Program-made: the position numbers and the translations under genes | Assembly: GCF_017876575.1 (NCBI RefSeq) | Contig: NZ_JAGIOE010000001.1 | Span: 2,790,001 to 2,854,000, forward strand | Length of the DNA: 64,000 bases | From: Paeniglutamicibacter psychrophenolicus | Lineage (GTDB): Bacteria > Actinomycetota > Actinomycetes > Actinomycetales > Micrococcaceae | Direction of reading: 5' to 3' | Shown: positions 8,503 through 16,885 of the stretch, one piece after another | How positions within the stretch are numbered: the stretch's first letter is position 1 | Layout of the letters: each line of letters starts with the position of its first letter | Notes under the pieces: model-generated | Databases searched by the model: none | What the model saw: the letters and a program-made list of their open reading frames with translations, nothing else | What the model was told of the DNA's origin: nothing

Positions 8503-9580
8503 ATGGATAACGTGCTTGACCTCGCAAGTGGGAACATCCTTACGCGCGAAGACAACCGCGCTGCCGTTCCTCGCGAACCGAACGACAGGCTTCTGGATGC
8601 GTTGGTTCATGTCGCATTTGCCTCGTGGTCCAACAGCTGGGAAAACAAGGGCAGAAACGACCTGGTGCGCTGGATCGTGGTCGCCCACGACATCCGCACC
8701 GGAGCTCGGATCCACCATGGCGCGACCAAGAATCCGCGGCCCATGGAAGAAATCCTGACCGACATCCATCGGGTGGTCTCGGACGCCGGGGCACCGGCCT
8801 GGGTGGCAGTCCCCAGCAAACGCGGTGGTGTTGCTGCCGTGTTGCATGAAACCGGAACGCCCGTCACCCGCGGCTTGGACCCTCGGAACCGTGCCGTGGG
8901 CATCCTGATTCCGGAGATGGCGCGTCAAAGCCAGCAGCAAAGCCAAGATGCCATCCGTGCAGGCCTGTTGTGCCCGGAGCAACGCGCAGCACTGCGGAAG
9001 GCCGAACCGGTCGCTCAGCGCCCGACGACCGAGAAACTTTACTGGTGGCCGGAATACCTGGATATCAGCGGCATGCACACGAACAAAATGGTTTTTCGCC
9101 GCCGATGCATCCCTGGATCTGCAAGGGGCCAGCGGACTGGGCGAAGTCAGCAATCGCGGGGACGTGGGCATCCGGACCTGGCACAGCGACACGAAGATCG
9201 GCCAGATGGAATCCGAGGCAGTCATCCTGGCCCTGGAAATGTTGTGCGGTGTTTCAACCCACCATGCGATGGTGCTCAGTGACAGCAAGGACGCCCTCAA
9301 GATGGCACGAACGCTTGCCGCGAACCTGGTGCCGAAACCTGGTTATTGCGGGATCAGCGACGATGCCCGCGCCCGCTTCCTGCAGGCCTGGTCTTCGGTG
9401 GAAGCCGAGGCGGAATTCGAATATGTCAGGGGCCATGTGGGCCACCCCTTGAACGAAGCCGCTGACGAACTCGCGAACTTGGCCAGGCTTGCCGCCAAGC
9501 TACCGCAGCACCTTGTCGAGGACCAGCTCTGGCGTCGAGTCGACGCCGTCCGCGCGGATTTTCGGGGCGTGGACGGCTAG
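8503..9580 (+). pseudogene. RNase H-like gene split by a frameshift
   Basis: An unrecognised N-terminal part (8503 to about 9090, about 197 residues) runs in one frame. The RNase H fold follows in the next frame (from about 9090 to 9580). The RNase HI catalytic set is complete: Asp in FFAADASLD, Glu in QMESEAVILAL, Asp in LSDSKDALKM and Asp in NEAADELANLA. Dropping one T from the T5 run at 9092-9096 restores a single frame of about 358 codons reading KMVFAADASLD. So this is a recent frameshift, programmed slippage or a sequencing error. No good ribosome site precedes 8503, so the start is uncertain. Confidence 0.65.
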
Positions 9581-10012
9581 GTGCAGGCGGCGGGGCGGCG
9601 GTGAATTCCCCCGCGCGCGAGGGAAACGACCCGACCCCGGAACCCCTGGGTATGGATCCGTTGGACTGCCTGCCGCGCGCGAAGGGCCAACCCGGATGGG
9701 TCCGCCCCAGCATTGGGACTCCAGCTTCCCTGCGGGGCGGTCGATCAGGGCAGCGGCCCCTGGGCTGACGGACCACGGTGGGCCACGGCTTTCTGTGTCG
9801 TCCGACGCCGGCCAGCGCACAGCGCGGAACCAGGGGGCAAAAGTGGTGATCCTCATTACAATAAAGTGGTCAGGTGCTCCAAATGGACGTTGGTTGTTAC
9901 GTCACACATTCATCGTTCGGAGGCCCGACCGCGAGCGATGAGAGACTTTTTGCGGCCCATTTCAGTTTTCCCCTTGGCAACCGGGCCTCCGCCACGAACA
10001 CAAGGAGTAGCA
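9581..10012 (+). promoter_or_regulatory. Non-coding region upstream of the deacylase gene
   Basis: I find no supportable gene in these 432 bp. Near 9855-9860 a TACAAT hexamer could be a -10. It is flanked by a direct repeat AAGTGGT (9841-9847 and 9864-9870, 23 bp apart) that might bind a regulator of the downstream deacylase/transporter pair. AAGGAG at 10002-10007 is the Shine-Dalgarno sequence of the next gene. Confidence 0.4.
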
Positions 10013-11185
10013 GTGCCACAAGCACCCAGCGAAGCGACCATGGCCGAGATCACGAAGTTGATCGGCTTCGACACCACGAGCCGCGACACCAACCTTCCGC
10101 TGATCGACTACGTCGTGGCACGGCTCGAAGCCCTGGGCATTGCCTCGACCCTGGTGCACAACGCCGAGGGCGACAAGGCAAACCTGCTGGCCACCATCCC
10201 GGCCGCCGACGGCACCCGCACAGGCGGCATCGTGCTCTCCGGGCATACCGACGTCGTGCCTGTCGACGGGCAGGACTGGAGCAGCGATCCGTTCAGCCCC
10301 CAGATCCGCGACGGCAAGCTGTACGCTCGCGGCACCTGCGACATGAAGTCCTTCGTTGCGGTGATCATGGCCAAGCTCGATTCGATCACGGCGGCCAAGT
10401 TGAACGAGCCGATCCACCTGGCCTTCTCCTACGACGAGGAGGTCGGCTGCCTTGGCGCCGTCGACCTGGTTGCCGCCATCACCGAGGCAGGCCTGAACCC
10501 GCGCGGGTGCATCGTGGGGGAGCCCACCAGCATGCGAGTGGTCCGCGGCCACAAATCTGTCAACGTGATCCGCGTGGACTTCCACGGCGTGGCTGCACAC
10601 TCCTCGCTGACCACCCAAGGCGTCAACGCAATTTCCGCCGCGGCCGAATTCACCGGCTTCGTCGATTCCATGGCCCGGGGCTTCAAGCAGGACGGGCCCT
10701 TCGATGGGGCCTTCATCGTCCCGTACACCACCACCACGGTGAACAAGATCTCCGGCGGCATCGCGGTCAACACCATTCCGGCCGGATGCACGCTGCACTT
10801 CGAGTTCCGCTCGATCGGGGCCGATGACCCAAGCGCACTCATCGAACGCTACCGCGCCGAGGCCAAGCGCATCGAAGCGGAACTGCAGCAGCAGAACCCG
10901 GCCGCCCGCGTCGACTTCACGGTGCTGGCACAGACCCCCGGCCTGGACACCCCGGAAGATGCGGGAATCGTTGCCCTATCGGCAAAACTGGGCGGAACGC
11001 CCAGCCCCGACAAGGCCACCTACGGCACCGAGGCCGGATTGTTCTTCAACGCCGGCATTCCCACCGTGGTCTGCGGCCCCGGCGACATCGCCCAGGCCCA
11101 CGCCCCGGACGAATTCATCGAACTCGAGCAGATCGCCGCGTGCGAGGCCTTCATCGAAAACCTCATCACCGAACTGAGCGCCTGA
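10013..11185 (+). CDS. argE: M20 metallopeptidase, ArgE-like deacylase
   Basis: This 390-residue di-zinc amidohydrolase resembles acetylornithine deacetylase, which removes acetyl from N-acetylornithine. Metal-binding motifs are SGHTDVVPVDG, ARGTCDMKSF and YDEEVGCLG, with EPTSM following. The start is the GTG at 10013, preceded by AAGGAG at 7-nt spacing; the frame is open upstream but has no ribosome site. It is 48 nt ahead of an MFS symporter and not near arg genes. A catabolic role on an imported N-acyl amino acid is therefore as likely as arginine synthesis. Confidence 0.85.
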   Translation: MPQAPSEATMAEITKLIGFDTTSRDTNLPLIDYVVARLEALGIASTLVHNAEGDKANLLATIPAADGTRTGGIVLSGHTDVVPVDGQDWSSDPFSPQIRDGKLYARGTCDMKSFVAVIMAKLDSITAAKLNEPIHLAFSYDEEVGCLGAVDLVAAITEAGLNPRGCIVGEPTSMRVVRGHKSVNVIRVDFHGVAAHSSLTTQGVNAISAAAEFTGFVDSMARGFKQDGPFDGAFIVPYTTTTVNKISGGIAVNTIPAGCTLHFEFRSIGADDPSALIERYRAEAKRIEAELQQQNPAARVDFTVLAQTPGLDTPEDAGIVALSAKLGGTPSPDKATYGTEAGLFFNAGIPTVVCGPGDIAQAHAPDEFIELEQIAACEAFIENLITELSA

Positions 11186-11233
11186 TTCGCACCGCGAAAT
11201 CACGGTGCAACACCCACCCCCAAGGAGAAACCC

Positions 11234-12508
11234 ATGGCTGAGACACTAGCCGCCACCCCGCAGCAGCTCGCTGCCGCCAAGAAGGCGGTGATCAGCAGTT
11301 CCATCGGTGCCGCCCTGGAATGGTTCGACATCATCGTCTACGCGACCTTCGCGGTGGTGATCGCCGAGAACTTCTTCCCGGAGTCCGACGGCACGATCGG
11401 GTTGCTGCTGACCTTTGCCACCTTCGCGATCTCCTATGTGATCCGCCCGTTGGGCGGCATGGTGCTGGGCAGCTTCGCGGACCGCAAGGGCCGCAAGAAT
11501 GCACTGACGCTGACCCTGATGTTGATGATGGTGGGCACGCTGATCATGGCTGTCGCACCAACCTATGCCCAGGTCGGCGTGTGGGGTGCTGTCATCATCC
11601 TCATCTCCCGCCTGGTCCAGGGATTCTCCGCCGGCGGCGAGTTCGGCACGGCAACCGCCTTCCTGATCGAAACGGCCCCGCATAAGAAGGCCTTCTACGC
11701 CTCCTGGCAGGTTGCCGCGCAGGGTGCCTCGATGCTGCTGGCCTCGGCCTTCGGCTATGGGTTGACCCAGTGGCTGTCCCACGATGCGCTTTACAGCTGG
11801 GGCTGGCGCGTGCCGTTCTTCGTCGGACTGCTGATCGGCCCCGTGGGCCTGTACATCAGGGCCAGGCTCGATGAGACCGAGGAATTCGTCAAGGGCGAGA
11901 AGACCAAGACCCCGCTGAAGGATCTGTTTGTGCACCACTACGGCCGCCTGCTGGCAGGTTCGGCCGTCATCGGCGTGGCAACCATCTCGGTCTACATGAT
12001 CCTCTACATGCCGACCTTTGCCGTGAAGAACCTGGGCATCCCCGCCACCGCCGCATTCCTGGGCGGTGTCGTTGCCGGCTTGGTGGTGCTGGTCGGCGTC
12101 CCGTTCGTGGGGCACCTGGCCGACCGGATCGGTCCGGCCAAGGTCATGACCTATGCCGCGATCGGCGCACTGCTGCTGGCCTGGCCGTTGTTCCAGCTGA
12201 TGGTCACCAAGCCAACCGTGCCGATGCTGATCCTGGTCATCGGCCTGCTGGGTGTGATCATGGCCTTCTACTTCGGCCCGCTGCCGGCGCTGTTGTCCTC
12301 GCTGTTCCCTTCGGCGATCCGCGGCACCGGCCTGGCCGTCACCTACAACGTCGGCGTGACCCTGCTGGGAGGCATCGCCCCGCTCGTGCTGACCTGGCTG
12401 CTCAGCGTCACCGGCTCGTTGAATGCGCCGAGTCTCTACTACATGGGAATTGCCGTGATTTCCCTCGTGGGCCTGTACTTCGTGCGCAAGCGCTACCACC
12501 AGGCCTAG
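11234..12508 (+). CDS. MFS metabolite:proton symporter
   Basis: This is a 424-residue permease of the major facilitator superfamily, closest in pattern to the ShiA/ProP/citrate-type metabolite:H+ symporters. GAALEWFDIIVYATFA marks the first membrane segment, and the family signature GSFADRKGRKNAL lies in the loop between segments 2 and 3. Twelve hydrophobic segments can be traced. AAGGAG lies 6 nt upstream of the ATG. It probably forms a two-gene operon with the upstream deacylase and may import its substrate, but the substrate cannot be read from sequence. Confidence 0.9.
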   Translation: MAETLAATPQQLAAAKKAVISSSIGAALEWFDIIVYATFAVVIAENFFPESDGTIGLLLTFATFAISYVIRPLGGMVLGSFADRKGRKNALTLTLMLMMVGTLIMAVAPTYAQVGVWGAVIILISRLVQGFSAGGEFGTATAFLIETAPHKKAFYASWQVAAQGASMLLASAFGYGLTQWLSHDALYSWGWRVPFFVGLLIGPVGLYIRARLDETEEFVKGEKTKTPLKDLFVHHYGRLLAGSAVIGVATISVYMILYMPTFAVKNLGIPATAAFLGGVVAGLVVLVGVPFVGHLADRIGPAKVMTYAAIGALLLAWPLFQLMVTKPTVPMLILVIGLLGVIMAFYFGPLPALLSSLFPSAIRGTGLAVTYNVGVTLLGGIAPLVLTWLLSVTGSLNAPSLYYMGIAVISLVGLYFVRKRYHQA

Positions 12509-12515
12509 CAAGCCC

Positions 12516-12570
12516 CGGTCCCGGGTCGCTGGCACGTTGTCCTTGGGGACGCGTCTTCGACCCGGGACCG
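12516..12570 (+). terminator. Hairpin after the MFS gene
   Basis: Perfect 13-bp arms CGGTCCCGGGTCG (12516-12528) and CGACCCGGGACCG (12558-12570) with a 29-nt loop start 8 nt beyond the MFS stop. No T-run is present, so termination may be incomplete. Confidence 0.55.
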
Positions 12571-12623
12571 ACTTCGCGCATCCGGTGCGGCTTTCGGCGA
12601 TCCCGGCAGTTCTCGGCGGCGAT

Positions 12624-12653
12624 TTGCCAAGTCAGGGATGTGTGTATTAGATT
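12624..12653 (+). promoter_or_regulatory. Promoter of tRNA-Val copy 2
   Basis: TTGCCA (12624-12629), an 18-bp spacer and TAGATT (12648-12653) resemble a primary sigma-factor promoter. It lies about 57 bp upstream of the mature tRNA 5' end and would give a leader that RNase P removes. Confidence 0.5.
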
Positions 12654-12709
12654 ATCTACTTGTTGCAACGCACTGGAACGGAAATCTTCCGAAGAAAGTT
12701 GTTGTTTCG

Positions 12710-12785
12710 GGGCCTTTAGCTCAGCTGGTAGAGCGTCACGTTTACACCGTGAATGTCATCGGTTCGATCCCGGTAGGGCCCACCA
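12710..12785 (+). tRNA. tRNA-Val (anticodon UAC), copy 2
   Basis: All 76 nt match the copy at 8299-8374 exactly, including the CCA end and the UAC anticodon in loop TTTACAC. The flanks differ, so only the tRNA itself is duplicated. It is followed at once by a canonical terminator. Confidence 0.97.
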
Positions 12786-12790
12786 ATACA

Positions 12791-12834
12791 AAGCTCCGCG
12801 TCATGGAAGAGATTCCGGGACGCGGAGCTTTTTT
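12791..12834 (+). terminator. Rho-independent terminator of tRNA-Val copy 2
   Basis: The stem is AAGCTCCGCGTC (12791-12802) with GACGCGGAGCTT (12819-12830), 12 bp and perfect. It is followed by a T-run at 12829-12834. Confidence 0.93.
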
Positions 12835-12872
12835 GTGTCCCACTTCCACCCGGAACCGTCGGTAGATGGAAT

Positions 12873-12907
12873 TCATACTTACAGTTCCTCGGTAACTGTA
12901 AGTATGA
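12873..12907 (+). promoter_or_regulatory. Palindromic operator and leaderless promoter of the fic gene
   Basis: The arms TCATACTTACAGTT (12873-12886) and AACTGTAAGTATGA (12894-12907) are perfect complements around a 7-bp centre. TATGAT (12903-12908), a near-consensus -10, lies in the right arm and ends 6 nt before the fic ATG, so the mRNA should be leaderless. CTTACA (12878-12883) may be the -35. A dimeric repressor bound here would cover the whole promoter. The C-terminal winged-helix of the Fic protein itself is the obvious candidate. Confidence 0.7.
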
Positions 12908-12914
12908 TCGGATC

Positions 12915-14132
12915 ATGTCAACAGTTTCACTGCGTGTGCCGCCAATCGAACTTGAAACCCATCAGTGGCATGCCGAGCAGGACGGGATGAGTTCGCGGGC
13001 GCAGCTTGCCCGTGGATCCGGGCCGTACGAATCGGCGGTCCCGCCGAAAATCGCCAACCTCCAGCTGGAAGTTCCCGCGCTGCTGGCGGCAGACGTCGAG
13101 GATGCGGTTTCGGCATTGGTGCGTTTCGACAACCACGCCCGGGATCGCCTGGGAACGTCCTCTCCCATGCTGGGCCCGATGTCCTCGATCCTGTTGCGCA
13201 CAGAATCGTCCTCGTCCTCGCAGATCGAAAACCTGACGGTGGGCGCGAGGCAGCTTGCCCTGGCCGAACTCAACCAGTCGACATCGGCCAACGCCATGTC
13301 CGTTTCGGCGAACGTCCACGCCATGGAGGCGGCCCTCGAGCTGGCGGACCGCGTGGACAGGGCGGCCATCCTCACGATGCACGAAAAGCTGCTCCTGGGG
13401 CAAAAAGACTGGGAAAGCCACGCTGGAAGATTCAGGGAGCAGTTGGTGTGGATTGGATCCACCGGAACGAGTCCGCGTGGAGCGACCTTCGTGGCGCCCC
13501 GGTACGAGCTGGTGGAGGATTTGATCGAGGACCTGGTGGAATTCGTCTCTCGGGACGACCTGCCTGTGCTGGTGCAGGTCGCCATTGCCCATGCCCAGCT
13601 TGAAACCATCCACCCGTTCGTGGATGGCAATGGTCGAACCGGGCGGGCACTGGTCCACGCCTTGCTGCGCGGCAAGGGGTTGGTGCGCTCGACCACGGCC
13701 CCGTTGTCCGCGGGCCTGCTCAAGAACACGAACCGCTATTTCGAAGCACTGATGTCGTACCGTGCAGGGGATGCGGGTCCGATTTGCGAGCAGTTTGCGG
13801 CCGCTTCGAGATTCGCGGCGCACTCGGGTGCCGGACTGATCGACAAGCTGGGGCTGGAGCTGGACGCCGCCAGGGGGGCGCTTGCCGGTCTGCGTCCACA
13901 GGCCATGGCTTGGGCGCTGCTGCCGCATCTGGTCTCCCATCCTGTCATGAACACCGAGCTGGTCACCGGGCTATTGGGGACATCGCAAACCAGCGCCTTA
14001 CGTGCGTTGGCCCAGCTCCAGGATGCCGGTGTTGTCGTGGAGCGTTCGGGATACAAGCGAAACCGTGTGTGGCAGCACGACGGGATCCTAGCGGTCCTCG
14101 ACGGTTACGCCGCGGAGCTGCTGCGGGCCTGA
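12915..14132 (+). CDS. Fic family protein with C-terminal HTH
   Basis: This 405-residue protein carries the Fic motif HPFVDGNGRTGR (233-244). His233 is the catalytic base that transfers AMP, or another nucleotide part, to target hydroxyls. An N-terminal inhibitory helix fits SSSQIEN (about 100-106, Glu105), so the enzyme is probably class II and auto-inhibited. Residues about 345-400 form a winged helix-turn-helix (VTGLLGTSQTSALRALAQL). No antitoxin gene is adjacent. The promoter is embedded in a large palindrome, which points to self-repression. The target protein is unknown; related HTH-Fic proteins are widespread in Arthrobacter. Confidence 0.9.
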   Translation: MSTVSLRVPPIELETHQWHAEQDGMSSRAQLARGSGPYESAVPPKIANLQLEVPALLAADVEDAVSALVRFDNHARDRLGTSSPMLGPMSSILLRTESSSSSQIENLTVGARQLALAELNQSTSANAMSVSANVHAMEAALELADRVDRAAILTMHEKLLLGQKDWESHAGRFREQLVWIGSTGTSPRGATFVAPRYELVEDLIEDLVEFVSRDDLPVLVQVAIAHAQLETIHPFVDGNGRTGRALVHALLRGKGLVRSTTAPLSAGLLKNTNRYFEALMSYRAGDAGPICEQFAAASRFAAHSGAGLIDKLGLELDAARGALAGLRPQAMAWALLPHLVSHPVMNTELVTGLLGTSQTSALRALAQLQDAGVVVERSGYKRNRVWQHDGILAVLDGYAAELLRA

Positions 14133-14319
14133 AATCAGGTTTGACGTGGTTTGGTGGGGGAGTGCCGGCACCTAGCCCTGATCCGGCCGGGCCCGGTTGA
14201 CCGGGACGCGTTCCTCCCGGGAGCCAGCGTCCGTGCCGTGTTGCGCGGACCATGCCCGGCGGGAAGACCCCGTTATGTGAGGGCAAGGCCTTGGCATCGT
14301 GCGATGGGAGGGTGCATGT

Positions 14320-14355
14320 GGAAGCGCCCCACCCCCGCGGGGGTGGGGCGCTTCC
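14320..14355. terminator. 36-bp perfect palindrome, bidirectional terminator
   Basis: Two 18-nt arms (14320-14337 and 14338-14355) are perfectly complementary with no spacer and almost all G+C. It lies 18 nt beyond the csbD-like stop on the minus strand and 187 nt after the fic stop on the plus strand, so it can end transcripts from both sides. Confidence 0.65.
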
Positions 14356-14373
14356 GCTGGTCGGTGCCGGGGC

Positions 14374-14559
14374 CTAGCCGCCGGTGATGTCCTTGGCTGC
14401 GTCCTTGACGTGTTCCCCGGCCTGCTTGGCCTTTGCCGCAGCCTGGTCCTTGAGGCCCTGGGCCTGCAGCTGCTCGTTGTTCGTGGCATCGCCAAGCTTT
14501 TCCTTGGCCTCGCCGGCGATTTCCTGTGCCTTGTTGCTGATCTTGTCTCCGAGTCCCAT
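14374..14559 (-). CDS. CsbD family stress protein
   Basis: This is a 61-residue, highly charged, helical protein (MGLGDKISNKAQEIAGEAKE). It matches the CsbD family, general stress proteins controlled by SigB in Bacillus, with unknown biochemical function. The KLGDATNNEQLQAQG segment is typical. The start at 14559 is preceded by GAAGG at 10-nt spacing. It stands alone, with its promoter in the 14560-14750 interval and a palindromic terminator behind it. Confidence 0.88.
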   Translation of the reverse strand: MGLGDKISNKAQEIAGEAKEKLGDATNNEQLQAQGLKDQAAAKAKQAGEHVKDAAKDITGG

Positions 14560-14753
14560 AACGGGTTTTCCCTTCGTTGATCTTGCGTGAACCCTCCCCA
14601 CGCTAGGAACAGAACCTTGGCACTGGCTGGGAATCGTCGCAAAACCGCTGGAGCGGCTGCTCCGAATCGGCGAGGGGAGAGCGTGGGATCGGCGCGGTGA
14701 CAGCGATCCCGACCTCACCGAACTTGTTAAAAAGTTTGTAGTAAAACGTCCTG

Positions 14754-14829
14754 TTGACACTCCGGCCGCGCGGGCCCTAGTCTGTATAAATCATATTTAT
14801 GCCGAACATCACGTAGTTATGTCCGACAT
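14754..14829 (+). promoter_or_regulatory. Gluconate operon promoter with two dyads
   Basis: TTGACA (14754-14759), an 18-bp spacer and TAGTCT (14778-14783) form a good promoter. Around the expected start site lies the dyad ATAAAT-CAT-ATTTAT (14786-14800). Just before gntK lies ATGTC-C-GACAT (14819-14829), which resembles the TGnnCnGnnCA core bound by FadR-type GntR regulators. A regulator of this family is encoded at 22617-23342. The pairing is inference. Confidence 0.6.
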
Positions 14830-14855
14830 TAGCCTGGTTCCACGATGGAGTGACG

Positions 14856-15371
14856 ATGAACAGCCCTGCCTACCCGCCCATGATCGTTATGGGCGTTTCC
14901 GGATGCGGAAAATCCACGGTGGGGCGCCTGCTGGCCGAGAAGCTCGGTTCGGTGTTCATCGACGGAGACGACCTGCACCCCGCATCCAACAAGGAAAAGA
15001 TGGCTGCAGGACACCCGCTCAACGACGGCGACCGCAAGCCCTGGCTCGCAACCATCGGAGACGAACTCTCCGAAAGCGCCCAGGACGGGACGCCGGCGGT
15101 CATCGCCTGCTCGGCACTCAAGCGCAGCTACCGCGATCTCTTGCGCGGCCACGAGCCATCAACCCTCTTCATCCACCTGCGCGGCACGGCCGATCTCATC
15201 CAGCACCGCCTGGATGAACGCAGTCACGAATACATGCCCCCGACGTTGCTGGCCTCGCAGCTGAACACCCTCGAGGCCATCGAACCGGACGAGGCCGCCA
15301 TCGAAGTAGATGTCAGCCTCAGCCCCGAGGAAATCGTGGCCCAGGTGGCCAAGACCCTGAACACCCCGTAG
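14856..15371 (+). CDS. gntK: Gluconokinase
   Basis: This 171-residue P-loop kinase phosphorylates D-gluconate to 6-phosphogluconate. The Walker A motif is GVSGCGKST (about residues 14-22). FIDGDDLHP and AGHPLNDGDRKPWL are signatures of GntK. The ATG at 14856 is favoured because GGAG lies 5 nt upstream; a GTG two codons earlier overlaps that site. It heads the operon gntK-gntP-SDR-MDR and feeds Gnd, encoded at 23555. Confidence 0.94.
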   Translation: MNSPAYPPMIVMGVSGCGKSTVGRLLAEKLGSVFIDGDDLHPASNKEKMAAGHPLNDGDRKPWLATIGDELSESAQDGTPAVIACSALKRSYRDLLRGHEPSTLFIHLRGTADLIQHRLDERSHEYMPPTLLASQLNTLEAIEPDEAAIEVDVSLSPEEIVAQVAKTLNTP

Positions 15372-15434
15372 CACCCCGGAGCCATTTGGTTCCACCCATC
15401 ACCCGAGACCACTTACACCTTTCGAAGGACAATG

Positions 15435-16838
15435 ATGACCGACGAGTTAGTCATGAACTGGACGCTGGGCACCCCCGCGCTCCTCTCCATCGCCGTGGGC
15501 GCGATCCTGCTGCTGCTTCTGTTCATTATCAAATGGCGCATCCACGCGTTCGTGGCGCTGGTCGTCATCTCGCTGCTGACCGCAGTGGCCACCGGGCTCC
15601 CGGTGGCATCGGTGATACCGACACTGACCGGCGGCTTCGGCGGCACCCTGGCCTCGGTGGCCCTGCTCGTCGGCCTGGGCGCGATGCTCGGGCGCATGCT
15701 CGAGACCAGCGGCGGCGCCGAGGTGCTGACCAATGCCCTGATCAGCAAGTTCGGCGAGAAGCGCGCACCGCTGGCACTGTCCATCGCCTCGCTGCTCTTC
15801 GGCTTCCCGATCTTCTTCGACGCCGGCCTGGTCGTCATGCTGCCGATCATCTTCACCGTGGCACGCCGCCTGGGCGGCTCCTTCCTGGGCTACGCCTTCC
15901 CGGCAGCCACCGCCTTCTCCGTCATGCACATCTTCGTGCCGCCGCACCCGGGCCCGGTTGCGGCCTCCGGCCTGCTCGAGGCCAACGTCGGCCTGGTCCT
16001 GCTGCTGGGCCTCGTCGTCGCGCTGCCGACCTGGTACTTCGCCGGCCACCTCTACGGCAAGTACGTGGGCCGCAAGTTCAACATCGCCATCCCCGACATC
16101 CTCGCGGGCAGCAAGCAGGAACAGCACGACTTCGCCTCCACCCCGAAGCTGGGCACCGTGGTGACCCTGCTGCTGCTGCCGCTGGTGCTGATCTTCATGA
16201 ACACCGGCCTGAACACGCTGGCCTCGGCCGGAATCGTGGACAAGGGCGCCCAGTGGGTCCAGATCCTGCGCCTGGTCGGCGAAACCCCGATCGCCCTGCT
16301 CATCACCGTGCTGCTGGGCATGTACCTGCTGGGCTACAAGCAGAACAAGGACAAGACCCTCGTCGAGACCGTCGTCGACTCCGCGCTCGGCCCGGTCTGC
16401 TCGATCATCCTGATCACCGGCGCCGGCGGCATGTTCGGTGCAGTGCTGCGTGCCAGCGGCATCGGCGACGCCGTGGCCGACTCGCTTGACGCGCTGGGCC
16501 TGCCGATCATCGTCGCCGGCTTCATCATCGCCGCCGTGGTGCGCGTCGCCCAGGGTTCGGCCACCGTCGCCCTGACCACCGCCGCCGCCATCATCCAGCC
16601 CGTCGTGGTGGGCAACGCCGACCTGAACCAGATCGAGGTCGTGGCCATCGTGCTCGCCCTGGCCGCCGGTTCGGTGTTCGCCGGGCACGTCAACGACTCC
16701 GGTTTCTGGCTGGTCTCCCGCTTCTTCGGCATGGACGTCAAGACCACGCTGAAGGTCTGGACCGTCGGACAGGCACTGGTCGGTGTCATCGGCTTCGCCA
16801 TCGCGTACCTGATCTACGCCATCGCCACTGCCTTCTAG
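15435..16838 (+). CDS. gntP: Gluconate:H+ symporter, GntP family
   Basis: This 467-residue membrane permease has about 12-14 hydrophobic segments and the GntP-family GGFGGTLASVALLVGLGAMLG region near residues 55-80. SFLGYAFPAATAFSVMHIF and PPHPGP are further family marks. It imports gluconate or related aldonates. There are two adjacent ATGs at 15432 and 15435; AAGGA at 15425-15429 gives better spacing to the second. It is 63 nt downstream of gntK in the same operon. Confidence 0.93.
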   Translation: MTDELVMNWTLGTPALLSIAVGAILLLLLFIIKWRIHAFVALVVISLLTAVATGLPVASVIPTLTGGFGGTLASVALLVGLGAMLGRMLETSGGAEVLTNALISKFGEKRAPLALSIASLLFGFPIFFDAGLVVMLPIIFTVARRLGGSFLGYAFPAATAFSVMHIFVPPHPGPVAASGLLEANVGLVLLLGLVVALPTWYFAGHLYGKYVGRKFNIAIPDILAGSKQEQHDFASTPKLGTVVTLLLLPLVLIFMNTGLNTLASAGIVDKGAQWVQILRLVGETPIALLITVLLGMYLLGYKQNKDKTLVETVVDSALGPVCSIILITGAGGMFGAVLRASGIGDAVADSLDALGLPIIVAGFIIAAVVRVAQGSATVALTTAAAIIQPVVVGNADLNQIEVVAIVLALAAGSVFAGHVNDSGFWLVSRFFGMDVKTTLKVWTVGQALVGVIGFAIAYLIYAIATAF

Positions 16839-16885
16839 GCAGACTCCACCTGCGTACGACTCGCACACCCAACCAAGGAAGATCC

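Noticed and set aside
8299-12785. The tRNA-Val repeats as ends of an integrative element
   Set aside because: No integrase, excisionase or other mobility gene lies between them, and the repeats are whole functional tRNAs rather than a 3' fragment. Kept only as a recombination possibility.
14320-14355. Palindrome as a transposon terminal repeat
   Set aside because: It is a single local palindrome right after two convergent gene ends with no transposase nearby; a terminator explains it.
15447-16868. 473-codon minus-strand frame opposite gntP
   Set aside because: Low-complexity Asp/Gly/Gln/His composition typical of an antisense shadow; gntP motifs are convincing on the plus strand.
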